The notes under the pieces: model-generated
Seen by the model: only the letters and a program-made list of their open reading frames with translations
The model's database searches: none
Told to the model about the DNA's origin: nothing
NCBI GenBank assembly: GCA_013359135.1
Contig: JABWCN010000005.1
Location: 25,012 to 89,011 of the forward strand
Direction: 5' to 3'
DNA: 64,000 nt
Source of the DNA: Pseudobdellovibrionaceae bacterium
Lineage (GTDB): Bacteria; Bdellovibrionota; Bdellovibrionia; Bdellovibrionales; Bdellovibrionaceae
Program-made: the position numbers and the translations under genes
Part shown: in pieces, positions 34,701 to 43,040 of the stretch
Numbering within the stretch: the first letter of the stretch is position 1
Layout: every line of letters starts with the position of its first letter

Positions 34701-35168
34701 CTATAAAGAATCAAATACTTCTTTGGTCATACTCACATCCTCAAGTAACTTTGGATCTGAATATATTCCTGTCTCTGTTTTATAGGACAAAATTGTATGT
34801 GGAACAATCTCAGGTGAATTAGTCATCAAAGCTAATATTTGATCTTCATTCTGGACACTCTTAACAACATGATTATTTTGAAAAAGATCAGAGGAAAACC
34901 CATTGGCAAACTTTAACGAAACAAGTATTAACGCAAACATCATCGTAATTACAGACAAAAAACGCCAATGTTTTTTTAGTAAATCCTTTTCTTTCTTAAA
35001 AGCTGGCAATGGCTCAATATTTTTTACTAAAATTGATGCCATTATTTTATCATGAAGGTCATCGTAATACTCCTCTCCTTGTGGCAACGGTATCTCTTTA
35101 GCATAGAACTGTGCCTGTTTCAGAACTCTTTCTGTTTCATACAAATCGGGTTTATTTCTTTTAGACAT
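34701..35168 (-). CDS. Putative membrane anti-sigma factor
   Basis: The Met at 35168 is chosen; it is one base after the sigma stop, with AGGTGGA before it. The longer frame begins at TTG 35186. The N-terminal cytoplasmic part (about 1-80) is helical and charged, with a YDDLHDKIMASIL segment. One membrane span lies near residues 85-103 and is followed by a periplasmic part of about 50 residues. Size, topology and tight linkage to the ECF sigma factor suggest it binds and restrains it. No zinc ZAS motif is visible. Confidence 0.75.
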   Translation of the reverse strand: MSKRNKPDLYETERVLKQAQFYAKEIPLPQGEEYYDDLHDKIMASILVKNIEPLPAFKKEKDLLKKHWRFLSVITMMFALILVSLKFANGFSSDLFQNNHVVKSVQNEDQILALMTNSPEIVPHTILSYKTETGIYSDPKLLEDVSMTKEVFDSL

Positions 35169-35169
35169 T

Positions 35170-35787
35170 TTAATCCACCTCCGCAAATTGAACCAGGTCT
35201 GTCATGTAACCGTTAAAACAATCACTCCAATTTTTTAGATCTTCTCGTTGATCTAACGATTCTTTCAATTTTAGTAAAGCATGACGATAATTAGCTTTTG
35301 CCGTATCATACGGACACTCCATAATATCAGCAATTTCTTTAAAGCTAAGGTCTTCATAAACTCTTAAAACCAAAGCTGTTTTCTGCCTTACGGGTAGTTT
35401 ATCCACTTCATCTTGTAGTTCATTGGCTAACGCTGTTTGCACTAGACTACTTTCTGCAACAGCTCCCACAGCAATATTTACATCATCAATATCTGTGGTA
35501 CCTCGCTTATTTTCTCTCAATTTATTTTTTGCAGTATTTACTGCAATTTGAAACAACCAACTTTTAAAGCTAGATCTGCCTTCAAAATGATTGAGTTTTT
35601 CATAAGCCTTAATAAAACTCTCCTGAACTACATCCTCTGCAACATCCAAATCTCTCACAAATCTCAATGCCATCCTTAGCAAAGCTTTTTGGTGTCTCTT
35701 AACTAATTCAGAGTAGGCCCTTCTATTTCCAGAACGTACTTCTTGTATTAGCTCGTTGTCAGATGAAATGTTTAATTCCTTTCCCAT
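35170..35787 (-). CDS. ECF-family RNA polymerase sigma factor
   Basis: A 205-residue sigma-70-family factor containing only regions 2 and 4. Region 2 shows ALRFVRDLDVAEDVVQESFI and the FKSWLFQIAVNTAKN block. Region 4 shows LPVRQKTALVLRVYEDLSFKEIADIM and the recognition helix with TAKANYRHALLKLKE. The 15-residue C-terminal tail contains a Cys. It heads an operon with the adjacent anti-sigma factor and the Spy/CnrX-like protein. An autoregulated promoter would be expected in the upstream gap, but I could not identify one with confidence. Confidence 0.94.
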   Translation of the reverse strand: MGKELNISSDNELIQEVRSGNRRAYSELVKRHQKALLRMALRFVRDLDVAEDVVQESFIKAYEKLNHFEGRSSFKSWLFQIAVNTAKNKLRENKRGTTDIDDVNIAVGAVAESSLVQTALANELQDEVDKLPVRQKTALVLRVYEDLSFKEIADIMECPYDTAKANYRHALLKLKESLDQREDLKNWSDCFNGYMTDLVQFAEVD

Positions 35788-36214
35788 GCCTATGACCCAT
35801 TTCCTTTAAATAAAGGTTAATAAAAAATATTTTTTCTGAAGAAACCACCTGACTTCTTCCTGGAGGCCCTTGCCAAAAGGCGTTCATCAAAAAAGATCCG
35901 TCTTATTTGATAGACATGGAAATATCGACTTAAAAACCATATCCCTGCATGGTTATTAAGCAACGCACAGGCCATAGAGTTTATAGCCAAATTGTCACTG
36001 CTGTATAATTATTAGTTATGTAAAAAGAGTCTTAAGAAAGTTCTTATAAATTATACGCTTTTTGAGCTCAATTACATAAGAAGTATTTATATATCTAATT
36101 GAAATTTTTAAATCTGTAAAATCCTTGTACAGGGTCAAAGAGTCACTGTTAAGAATACTTTCAGTGCTTATTAAAACAGATTTTGAGGCCATAGGAACAC
36201 ATAAATAAAATACC
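35788..36214. other. Intergenic gap of about 430 bases
   Basis: The gap holds the upstream region of the ECF sigma gene and the downstream region of the FHA-GGDEF gene, both on the minus strand. An open frame within it (up to 85 codons) starts inside the GGDEF gene and lacks a ribosome site, so I do not call it. No RNA gene or clear terminator is visible. A short dyad lies near 35868-35885 (GCCAAAAGGC). Confidence 0.5.
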
Positions 36215-37135
36215 TTAAACCTGAGTAACTTTATTTCTTCCCGTTTGCTTAGAAGTATAAAGTGCCTTATCAACTCTCTCTAAAAGAGCTGCCCACTCCG
36301 TATCAGAACTTAGTTTTGAAGATACCCCTAAAGAAATAGTCACAGGAATACGTTTATTTTCAAAAACAAACTCATGATTTTGAATGGTCATTCTGATTCT
36401 TTCAGCAATTTCAGCTGAAATTTTTGGTTCGGTACCAGATAATATGAGTACAAATTCTTCACCACCGTATCTGGCAAAAAAATCATTTGAACGGATTAAT
36501 TTTGTTGAAATAACTTTAGCTAATTCTTTCAAAACAAAATCACCACAGGGATGACCATAAGAATCGTTAATTTTTTTAAAAAAATCTATATCAAAAATAA
36601 TCACACTCATTGGCTCATTTAAAATTTCAGAACGCTTGATTGCTTCCGGACCTTTTTCAAGTAACGCTCCTTTTGAATAAGCTCCAGTCAATGCATCTCT
36701 TGTTGCTTTTTCAAATAAAGCTTGAGTAGTTAAACTTTCTATGTTTCCCGTTTCAAGGTATTTAAAAATGACATTTCCCGTTTTGACTTGATCATTATTT
36801 TTTAACTCACATAGAACCATAGGAGGAATAATTTGCCCATTAACCATAGTCTTATTAGTAGATCCCAAGTCGACAACATATATCGAATCCCCTTTGATAT
36901 CTACTCTAGCGTGAGATCTTGACAAACTTTTATCATCAATAAATATATTTGACTCTATAGCTCTACCAATTACAAACCCGTCTTGTAAATTCCACTGTTT
37001 TCCCTGATACCCTGCTGGTCCTATCAACACCACAAGTACAGGCGGAGAACTATCTGTTTTTGAAAGCTCTTTTTTTAAAGTGGTATCTGAAGCCACTATC
37101 GTTTTTTCATTTGTATCATCTTTAACAGGAACCAT
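36215..37135 (-). CDS. FHA-GGDEF diguanylate cyclase, DgcB-like
   Basis: An unstructured Thr-rich N-terminus (about 1-28, with EKTIVAS) precedes an FHA domain (about 30-125; FVIGRAIES, SLSRSHARV, DLGSTNKTMVNG) and a GGDEF domain (about 135-306). The active site is intact: DIDFFKKINDSYGH and RYGGEEF, with an RSND I-site five residues before it. It should therefore make c-di-GMP and show product feedback. This architecture, including a Thr-bearing tail ahead of the FHA domain, matches DgcB of Bdellovibrio, a cyclase needed for prey invasion whose FHA reads a phosphorylated N-terminus. It ends a probable rlmN-to-dgcB transcript. Orthology is inferred. Confidence 0.93.
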   Translation of the reverse strand: MVPVKDDTNEKTIVASDTTLKKELSKTDSSPPVLVVLIGPAGYQGKQWNLQDGFVIGRAIESNIFIDDKSLSRSHARVDIKGDSIYVVDLGSTNKTMVNGQIIPPMVLCELKNNDQVKTGNVIFKYLETGNIESLTTQALFEKATRDALTGAYSKGALLEKGPEAIKRSEILNEPMSVIIFDIDFFKKINDSYGHPCGDFVLKELAKVISTKLIRSNDFFARYGGEEFVLILSGTEPKISAEIAERIRMTIQNHEFVFENKRIPVTISLGVSSKLSSDTEWAALLERVDKALYTSKQTGRNKVTQV

Positions 37136-37187
37136 GTGAAAATACTACCTTCTAAAAATACTTCATTCAATAATATAAAATAGTCCT

Positions 37188-38303
37188 CTATGAAATAGCG
37201 ACATCTTCTTCAATACGATAATATCCTCTCCACTCTTTAAGCCTAGCCCTAGGTCTTGAGCCATCATCTGGATACTCTATCAGAACAAATGTTAGCTTTG
37301 TAATTCGCCCAAGAGAAACAATATCAAGCGAAGTTAGCTCCGTCCAAGTTCCAGTATTGAAAAACTCTTTATCATTTAACCACTGACGATATTGATATAC
37401 ATGAGAATGGCCAAATACAACGGTATGAATACGATCATTTTTTAAAATTTTTTTTGCAGCTTCAACCAAATCTGGAAAAATAGCACTTTGAAAAAGAACT
37501 CTCAAAATATTTTTTAATGGCCATTGCCTTCGTTTATCTTTGATAAAAATAGTTTTAAATAAAAAATGCACTGATGAGTTGAAAGTTGATAATAATAACC
37601 TAGTCTCATTAAATAGTACCCACGAAAACAACTTTGAGAACGGTCTAATCTTATCAATGAATGGATACTTTTGCTTAACTTTAATTACTAACTCTATAAA
37701 AAAATGACTCCCAAATGGTAAATTCAGAATAGGCTCAGCCAAATCTTTTTTTAAAAAAAACTTTTTTGGATCTATTTTGTTCGCTGCTTCGTGCATATGT
37801 CCATGCTCTACATGAAAACCATCAAAAAAATAAATAATATTTTTAAACTTAATTGGTGCTCCAATATATTGATTTAAATAACTCCGACATGAAGGCCAAA
37901 GCATTGCTTGATCATGGTTACCTATAATATAAGTAATACTTTTACTGGGCTTACTAGCAAAGGTTGCCAAAGAATCAAAAACCTTTTTATGACCTTTTAT
38001 GATTTTTTTCAAAATTTCTAAAGAAATTGACTCAGTTAAAACTGTAAGGAAATGCCCCTTATAATCTACTTGCAAAAAATTTAAAAAATCTCCGTTGATT
38101 ATTAGTTCCACATCATAGTCTTTATAAATCCCAGTGCTATAATAAGATATAAACTCAACAAGCTTATCTCCGTAATAAAACTCCTCTAAAGAATTTAACC
38201 CACCATTTTCGAGAAAACGACCTTTACCCAAATGTAAATTACTTAAGACAATTTTAATCTTTTTTAATGGCTGTTGACTCTCTACATTTTCAGTATCACT
38301 CAT
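37188..38303 (-). CDS. Calcineurin-like metallophosphoesterase
   Basis: It has the binuclear phosphoesterase pattern: SNLHLG near the N-terminus, INGDFLNF, IIGNHDQAM, HVEHGHMH and FGHSHVYQY followed by FNTGTW. The family includes LpxH-type UDP-diacylglucosamine hydrolases. Notably the first metal-binding Asp of the DxH motif is Asn here (NLH). Length is 371 residues, longer than LpxH (about 240); basic residues in the C-terminal half (KDKRRQ) may contact membrane. I start at ATG 38303, three bases after the upstream stop; an earlier TTG is less likely. It sits between the coiled-coil and FHA-GGDEF genes. Confidence 0.85.
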   Translation of the reverse strand: MSDTENVESQQPLKKIKIVLSNLHLGKGRFLENGGLNSLEEFYYGDKLVEFISYYSTGIYKDYDVELIINGDFLNFLQVDYKGHFLTVLTESISLEILKKIIKGHKKVFDSLATFASKPSKSITYIIGNHDQAMLWPSCRSYLNQYIGAPIKFKNIIYFFDGFHVEHGHMHEAANKIDPKKFFLKKDLAEPILNLPFGSHFFIELVIKVKQKYPFIDKIRPFSKLFSWVLFNETRLLLSTFNSSVHFLFKTIFIKDKRRQWPLKNILRVLFQSAIFPDLVEAAKKILKNDRIHTVVFGHSHVYQYRQWLNDKEFFNTGTWTELTSLDIVSLGRITKLTFVLIEYPDDGSRPRARLKEWRGYYRIEEDVAIS

Positions 38304-38305
38304 AA

Positions 38306-39706
38306 TCAAGTTGCTTTTTTATATTGAATTGGTTGAGATTCACTCTTTTCATCTACATGCGATAGAGCTAGCCTCAAAGTCCTTACAGTTAGTTTAATTT
38401 GATTTTGATAAGATTCTATAGTTTTATTCAATTCTTGGACTTTGTTTCGGTAAGTTTCAATTTCTGCCTTGGAAATATCATTCTTACGTTGCAATTCTAA
38501 AAGTAACTCGTCTTTTGACTTGATAACAGCTTGCTTTTCAGCCTTTAATAATTCTAGTCTGTTTTCCAGTTCTCTTTCTCTGATTCTTATTTTCTTGAAG
38601 TCTGTCTTAATTCGTAATTCAAGCTCTTCAATTTTTTCTTTTAATTTAGAGTTTTCACTGTCTTTATACAATAGTGAACCTTTAAGAATCATAAGCTCAT
38701 TCTTAGATTCAGTTTTAATATCTTGATTCTCTCTCTCTAAATTCGAAATCTTAATTGTATACTCTTCAGCTTTATTTCTAATAATCTCAGCTGCAGTGAT
38801 GATTTCATCGTTTTCCTGTCTTAATCTTTCAATTTCTTTTTCTAAATCTAATATTCGATTTTGGGCAATTCTTAAATTTTCTGCCTGATAAAGACTTGCA
38901 TCAATAGAAACTTGGCTAGAATTTCCCTTGAAGTTTTTCTGAGTTCCTATGAAAACTTTTTCTTCTTTTTCAACGACTGGCTCTAAGTTTTGCTCTTGTA
39001 AGTGACGCTTTTGCTTTTGAGCAAATTTGGTAACTGCAATAGTTTTATCAACATCATTCTTAAACTGTGGTAATTGATCTTTACTAACCTCGGTAGGTTC
39101 AACCAAAGACATCATCACTTCAGTTCCATCCATTTTTGGTTGAACCAAATCATTTTTTGGACTGACTATTGTTGCCTTATTATTCTCATCAATCTCGGTT
39201 TTCATTTGGCTGAAATTATTTGATGGCAGATGAGACCGCAAGCCCAGATCTGTAAAAGGATTTGCCGACAACGGATTACCTTCTATATTTTTATCAATGT
39301 TAAACTTTATTTGATCTAAAAAATTATCTTCAGCGGAAGGGCCATTATACTTTTCTTGAGGCTGTTGCAGCCCAATATCCTTAGGAATTTTAGAAAAGGA
39401 AATTTCAGATTTATTATCTGAAAATTTTCCAGCAGCTTCCCAAAAATTATTTTCATCCTTCATCAAAGTTTCTTCAAAAGTAATTCTAGAACTAGGATTT
39501 GCAGAGTACCTATCGGCATTCTCACCAAAATCAGGAATAAGTACTTCAGACTTCACCATATCTGGAGGAACACCAAATGCAGTATCTTCTAACAAACTAG
39601 ATTCATCATCTGTTGAACTATCTTTGATATCCTCAACGTCTTTCAGTAAAGCGTTAAACAGATCATCAGAAGCAGTGCTATTATTGTTGTCTTTTTTCCC
39701 AGCCAT
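38306..39706 (-). CDS. Disordered/coiled-coil protein next to DgcB-like cyclase
   Basis: A 466-residue soluble protein in two parts. The first 270 residues are acidic, Asn/Ser-rich and probably disordered. From about 275 to 460 heptad-rich sequence (NRILDLEKEIERLRQENDEI and similar) predicts a long parallel coiled coil. No signal peptide or membrane span. The disordered part contains KATIVSP and DKTIAVT, resembling the EKTIVAS tail of the FHA-GGDEF protein encoded two genes downstream. Its stop is two bases from the phosphoesterase start. A scaffold role is inference; no family recognised. Confidence 0.8.
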   Translation of the reverse strand: MAGKKDNNNSTASDDLFNALLKDVEDIKDSSTDDESSLLEDTAFGVPPDMVKSEVLIPDFGENADRYSANPSSRITFEETLMKDENNFWEAAGKFSDNKSEISFSKIPKDIGLQQPQEKYNGPSAEDNFLDQIKFNIDKNIEGNPLSANPFTDLGLRSHLPSNNFSQMKTEIDENNKATIVSPKNDLVQPKMDGTEVMMSLVEPTEVSKDQLPQFKNDVDKTIAVTKFAQKQKRHLQEQNLEPVVEKEEKVFIGTQKNFKGNSSQVSIDASLYQAENLRIAQNRILDLEKEIERLRQENDEIITAAEIIRNKAEEYTIKISNLERENQDIKTESKNELMILKGSLLYKDSENSKLKEKIEELELRIKTDFKKIRIRERELENRLELLKAEKQAVIKSKDELLLELQRKNDISKAEIETYRNKVQELNKTIESYQNQIKLTVRTLRLALSHVDEKSESQPIQYKKAT

Positions 39707-39750
39707 TCAATGACTTATCGGTTTCAACAAGATAGCACTTAAGTTAGAAT

Positions 39751-40680
39751 TTAAATTTTAAATAAATTGTCTTCGATTAAGACAGCCTTTTTATATGAAG
39801 CTAAACGGTGTTTTAAATCATCTAGAGTCATTTTTTCTAATGCCTTTATACCAAAGTCCTGAATTGTAAAGCTCGCACAGAGCGTACCAACTACGCATGC
39901 CTTTTGAATTAATTCAAAGGTCGGTAACGTATTATGCTGAGCTAAATAACCAAAAAATCCTCCAGCAAAAGTATCACCTGCTCCCGTAGGATCTATAACA
40001 GTTGGAATAGGCATTGCTGGAAGTAAATAATAACCATGTTCTTGAGAGTAAAGTACAAATCCATACTCACCACGTTTAATAACTACCATTTTAGGACCTA
40101 ATTCTGCAATTTTTGGAGCTGCCTGAATGGCATTATTAGAACTAGTTAATAAATCAGACTCTCCTTCATTTATCAGAATTACGTCTACTTTTTTTAATAC
40201 CTCTTTCAATTTGTCCTTCTTGGAATGAATCCAAAAATTCATTGTATCCATTCCAATAAACTTAGGAAACTCAACTTGCTCTAAAACTTGAAGTTGAAGC
40301 TCAGGTGCTATATTTGCTAAAAAAACAAATTCAGATTTTGAAAAAGATGCTGGTAACTTTGGATTAAAATGCTCAAACACATTAAGTTCAGTCTTTAAGG
40401 TCTTAGCTTCGTTCATATCACCTTCATACTGACCTTCCCAATGGAAAGTTTTTCCCTTAACAGTCTCAACACCAGAAAGATCAACATGGCGCTTAAGTAA
40501 AATTTCTTTATCTCTTGGAGAATAATCCTCGCCCACAACACCAACTACTTTCACTTGTGTGAAAAGACTTGCTGCTAATGAGAAATAGTTAGCTGAACCG
40601 CCTAAAGTTTTTTCGACAGCTCCAGCTGGTGTTTTAATGGAATCATAGGCAAGAGAGCCAACAACTAATAATGAAGACAT
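39751..40680 (-). CDS. PfkB-family sugar/nucleoside kinase
   Basis: A 309-residue kinase of the ribokinase superfamily. The N-terminal GGSANYFSLAASLF and the C-terminal DPTGAGDTFAGGFFG (catalytic Asp in GAGD) are the two family signatures. The central part (INEGESDLLTS, VVIKRGEYGFVLYS) is typical of adenosine/sugar kinase-like members. The substrate cannot be assigned. It follows rlmN after 38 bases on the same strand and precedes the coiled-coil gene by 44 bases. Confidence 0.92.
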   Translation of the reverse strand: MSSLLVVGSLAYDSIKTPAGAVEKTLGGSANYFSLAASLFTQVKVVGVVGEDYSPRDKEILLKRHVDLSGVETVKGKTFHWEGQYEGDMNEAKTLKTELNVFEHFNPKLPASFSKSEFVFLANIAPELQLQVLEQVEFPKFIGMDTMNFWIHSKKDKLKEVLKKVDVILINEGESDLLTSSNNAIQAAPKIAELGPKMVVIKRGEYGFVLYSQEHGYYLLPAMPIPTVIDPTGAGDTFAGGFFGYLAQHNTLPTFELIQKACVVGTLCASFTIQDFGIKALEKMTLDDLKHRLASYKKAVLIEDNLFKI

Positions 40681-40718
40681 GTATACCCCTATATTGATAT
40701 TTTTTTACTAAACATAGA

Positions 40719-41858
40719 TTAAATTGACTTAGAATCAACTTGTTTTTTCAGATGTAAAGTTCTTGTTAAACGGGAATTTGAAACATCCATTTGCTGAGGA
40801 TGATTTTCATACTCGCTTCGCAATTGTCCACAAGCTGCGAAAATGTCCCTTCCCATAGTTCTCCTTAACAGTACATGAGCTCCAAGATTCATTAGCTCAT
40901 TTTGTACTTTTAGAATTTGACTATCGCTAGGACGCTCAAAACCAGAACCTGGATGCTCATTAAATGGAATGATATTAATTTTACAAGGAATGTTCTTCGT
41001 TAACTGATATAATTTTCTGACATGCTCAAGCTGATCAGTAATCCCTTTCAATAAAACATACTCAAAAGTTACCCTATCTTTGGTTTGATTTACATACTCG
41101 TGACACGCATCCATTAACTCTTTTAAAGGATACTTCTTGTTAATTGGCATAACATGGCTTCGGCTTTCATCATCATAACCATTCAAACTAACAGCTAGTC
41201 GAACTTTATTATGTGCCACTTTCCACATTTCCGGGACAATTCCTGAAGTAGACACAGTTACTCGCCTTCTAGAGAAGTTCATTCCCCAAGGCGAGTGAAT
41301 AATTTCAATAGCCTTAAAAACTTCGTCAGAGTTATCTAGCGGCTCACCCATTCCCATAAACACTATGTTGGTTATTCTTTGTTCTGCTCCAAGAATATCT
41401 TGGGCCCTTACAAACTGACCAACGATCTCTTCAGCTTTAAGTCTTCTTTGAAGCTTTTGCTTACCTGTAAAACAGAATTTACAAGCCATATTACATCCAA
41501 CCTCAGAGGATAAACACAAAGTCATCCTATCTTCAGAAGGAATAAGTACTGCTTCAACGGTTTTATTATCACCAATATCAAAAAGAAATTTTTGTGTTCC
41601 ATCTACACTTTTAAGATGGCTAACAACTGCAGGTAATGAAAACTCAATATATCGTTGCAACTCTTTACGGAAATCTTTCGAAAGATTAGTCATTAACTCT
41701 GGATCTGTAACTCTTTTTTCATAGACCCACTTAAACAACTGTTGAGCTCGAAATTTTTCTTTGCCATGGGCTTTAAAAATAGATTCCAAGTCGGTCAAAT
41801 TGAGAGCATAAAAGTTTTTCAAAGATTGATTTCCTGAAGTACTAATTTCTGAATTCAT
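40719..41858 (-). CDS. rlmN: Dual-specificity RNA methyltransferase RlmN
   Basis: Radical-SAM enzyme that methylates C2 of A2503 in 23S rRNA (and A37 of some tRNAs). The cluster-binding motif CNMACKFC is present near residue 130, with the helper Cys in the C-terminal FAACGQL. Other blocks are KFRAQQLFKWVYE, VFMGMGEPLDN, VTVSTSGIVP and INIIPFNEHPG. At 379 residues it is full length. It appears to head a transcript running to the FHA-GGDEF gene, with a candidate promoter upstream. Confidence 0.97.
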   Translation of the reverse strand: MNSEISTSGNQSLKNFYALNLTDLESIFKAHGKEKFRAQQLFKWVYEKRVTDPELMTNLSKDFRKELQRYIEFSLPAVVSHLKSVDGTQKFLFDIGDNKTVEAVLIPSEDRMTLCLSSEVGCNMACKFCFTGKQKLQRRLKAEEIVGQFVRAQDILGAEQRITNIVFMGMGEPLDNSDEVFKAIEIIHSPWGMNFSRRRVTVSTSGIVPEMWKVAHNKVRLAVSLNGYDDESRSHVMPINKKYPLKELMDACHEYVNQTKDRVTFEYVLLKGITDQLEHVRKLYQLTKNIPCKINIIPFNEHPGSGFERPSDSQILKVQNELMNLGAHVLLRRTMGRDIFAACGQLRSEYENHPQQMDVSNSRLTRTLHLKKQVDSKSI

Positions 41859-41940
41859 GCCAGCATTTATGCACGCTTTTTATGAAAAAATCTAGCACTT
41901 AAATGATTTATAAAGTTTTTCTATTGAGGGTCACCTTATT

Positions 41941-41969
41941 TTGTTAGATTTAAACGGTTACCCTGTCAA
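41941..41969 (-). promoter_or_regulatory. Possible promoter upstream of rlmN
   Basis: On the minus strand a perfect TTGACA (41969-41964) is followed after 17 bases by TAACAA (41946-41941). It lies in the 132-base gap between the heptose kinase and rlmN. The -10 match is weak. Confidence 0.4.
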
Positions 41970-41990
41970 TTTTGTATACATGCACTAAAA

Positions 41991-43040
41991 CTATGATACT
42001 AAATGGGCGCTCATTTCCTCTTTTATTTCTTCAAGATCGCAAGGAACACAGCCAATTTTAGCTACCACATTCCCAGCTGCTAAATTAGATAAAATACATG
42101 ACTCTATCAAAGAAAATCCAGCAACTTGAGAAAGTGCTAATGCCGCAATAACAGTATCACCAGCACCCGTAACATCAAATACCTTTTTTGCATATGTAGG
42201 AACTTCAACAATTTTTTCACCGTCAAAGATCGTCATCCCATCTTTTCCTCTGGTCAACACTACCTGCTGAGTTTGTAATTTTTTCTGTAATGTTCTACCC
42301 ACGATATATACCTTGTTGGGATTCTCTCTAAGCTCATCAAAATCAAGACCTGATAAAATCAATGACTCATCAAAATTAGGTTTAAAAAAATCACAATACT
42401 TGTAAAAACTCAGTGAATTAGAACGATGAGGATCTACAAATACCCTTTTATTCTGCGCGTGAGCCATAGTAATCAAAGACTGAACTAAACCTTCAGAAAA
42501 AATACCTTTAGCATAGTCTTGTAAAATCACTGCATCATAACTTGATAATATATCTTTGTACTTAGCTAGAAACTTCTTTTCAATCTCGTTTGAAAGATAT
42601 TTCTTTAATTCATAGTCAATTCTAACTATATGATGAGGTCCCGCCATAACCCTGGTTTTTCTTGTTGTTGGACGCTGTGGATCCGTCATCATATGCTCCC
42701 AAGAAATACCATTTTCTAAAAAAAGTTTTTTCAAAAGATCGGCCCCAAAATCATTACCAACTACTGAAAGCACCCCGACCTTTCCACCAAGACTCACAAT
42801 ATTTTGAGCTACATTGGCTGAAAGACCCAGTCTTTTTTCCTCAGTTTCAACATCCATGACAGGAACTGGAGCCTCTGGACTAATTCTTTTTACAGAACCT
42901 ATAATATATTCATCTAATCCTACATCACCAACAACTAATACGCTCTTACTATTCATAGCAGGCAATTTCTGAAGCAGGCTTTTTTTAATTTCTTTGTTAA
43001 ATTGAATTTTTTCAATTACATAAGTTATTTCATTATTCAT
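41991..43040 (-). CDS. hldA: D-glycero-beta-D-manno-heptose-7-phosphate kinase (stand-alone)
   Basis: PfkB-family kinase that makes heptose-1,7-bisphosphate for lipopolysaccharide core. Diagnostic parts are VVGDVGLDEYIIGSVKRISPEAPVPV, LSANVAQNIVSLGG, the FVDPHRSN and KPNFDE blocks, and VTGAGDTVIAALAL. The 349-residue length covers only the kinase; the C-terminal adenylyltransferase domain of HldE is absent and must be encoded elsewhere. Its ATG overlaps the TelA stop by four bases, so it is coupled to a gene with no obvious pathway link. Confidence 0.92.
   Translation of the reverse strand: MNNEITYVIEKIQFNKEIKKSLLQKLPAMNSKSVLVVGDVGLDEYIIGSVKRISPEAPVPVMDVETEEKRLGLSANVAQNIVSLGGKVGVLSVVGNDFGADLLKKLFLENGISWEHMMTDPQRPTTRKTRVMAGPHHIVRIDYELKKYLSNEIEKKFLAKYKDILSSYDAVILQDYAKGIFSEGLVQSLITMAHAQNKRVFVDPHRSNSLSFYKYCDFFKPNFDESLILSGLDFDELRENPNKVYIVGRTLQKKLQTQQVVLTRGKDGMTIFDGEKIVEVPTYAKKVFDVTGAGDTVIAALALSQVAGFSLIESCILSNLAAGNVVAKIGCVPCDLEEIKEEMSAHLVS

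Noticed and set aside
36016..36273. 85-codon minus-strand frame after the FHA-GGDEF gene
   Set aside because: It starts inside the GGDEF coding region, has no ribosome site at any Met, and shows no domain-like sequence.
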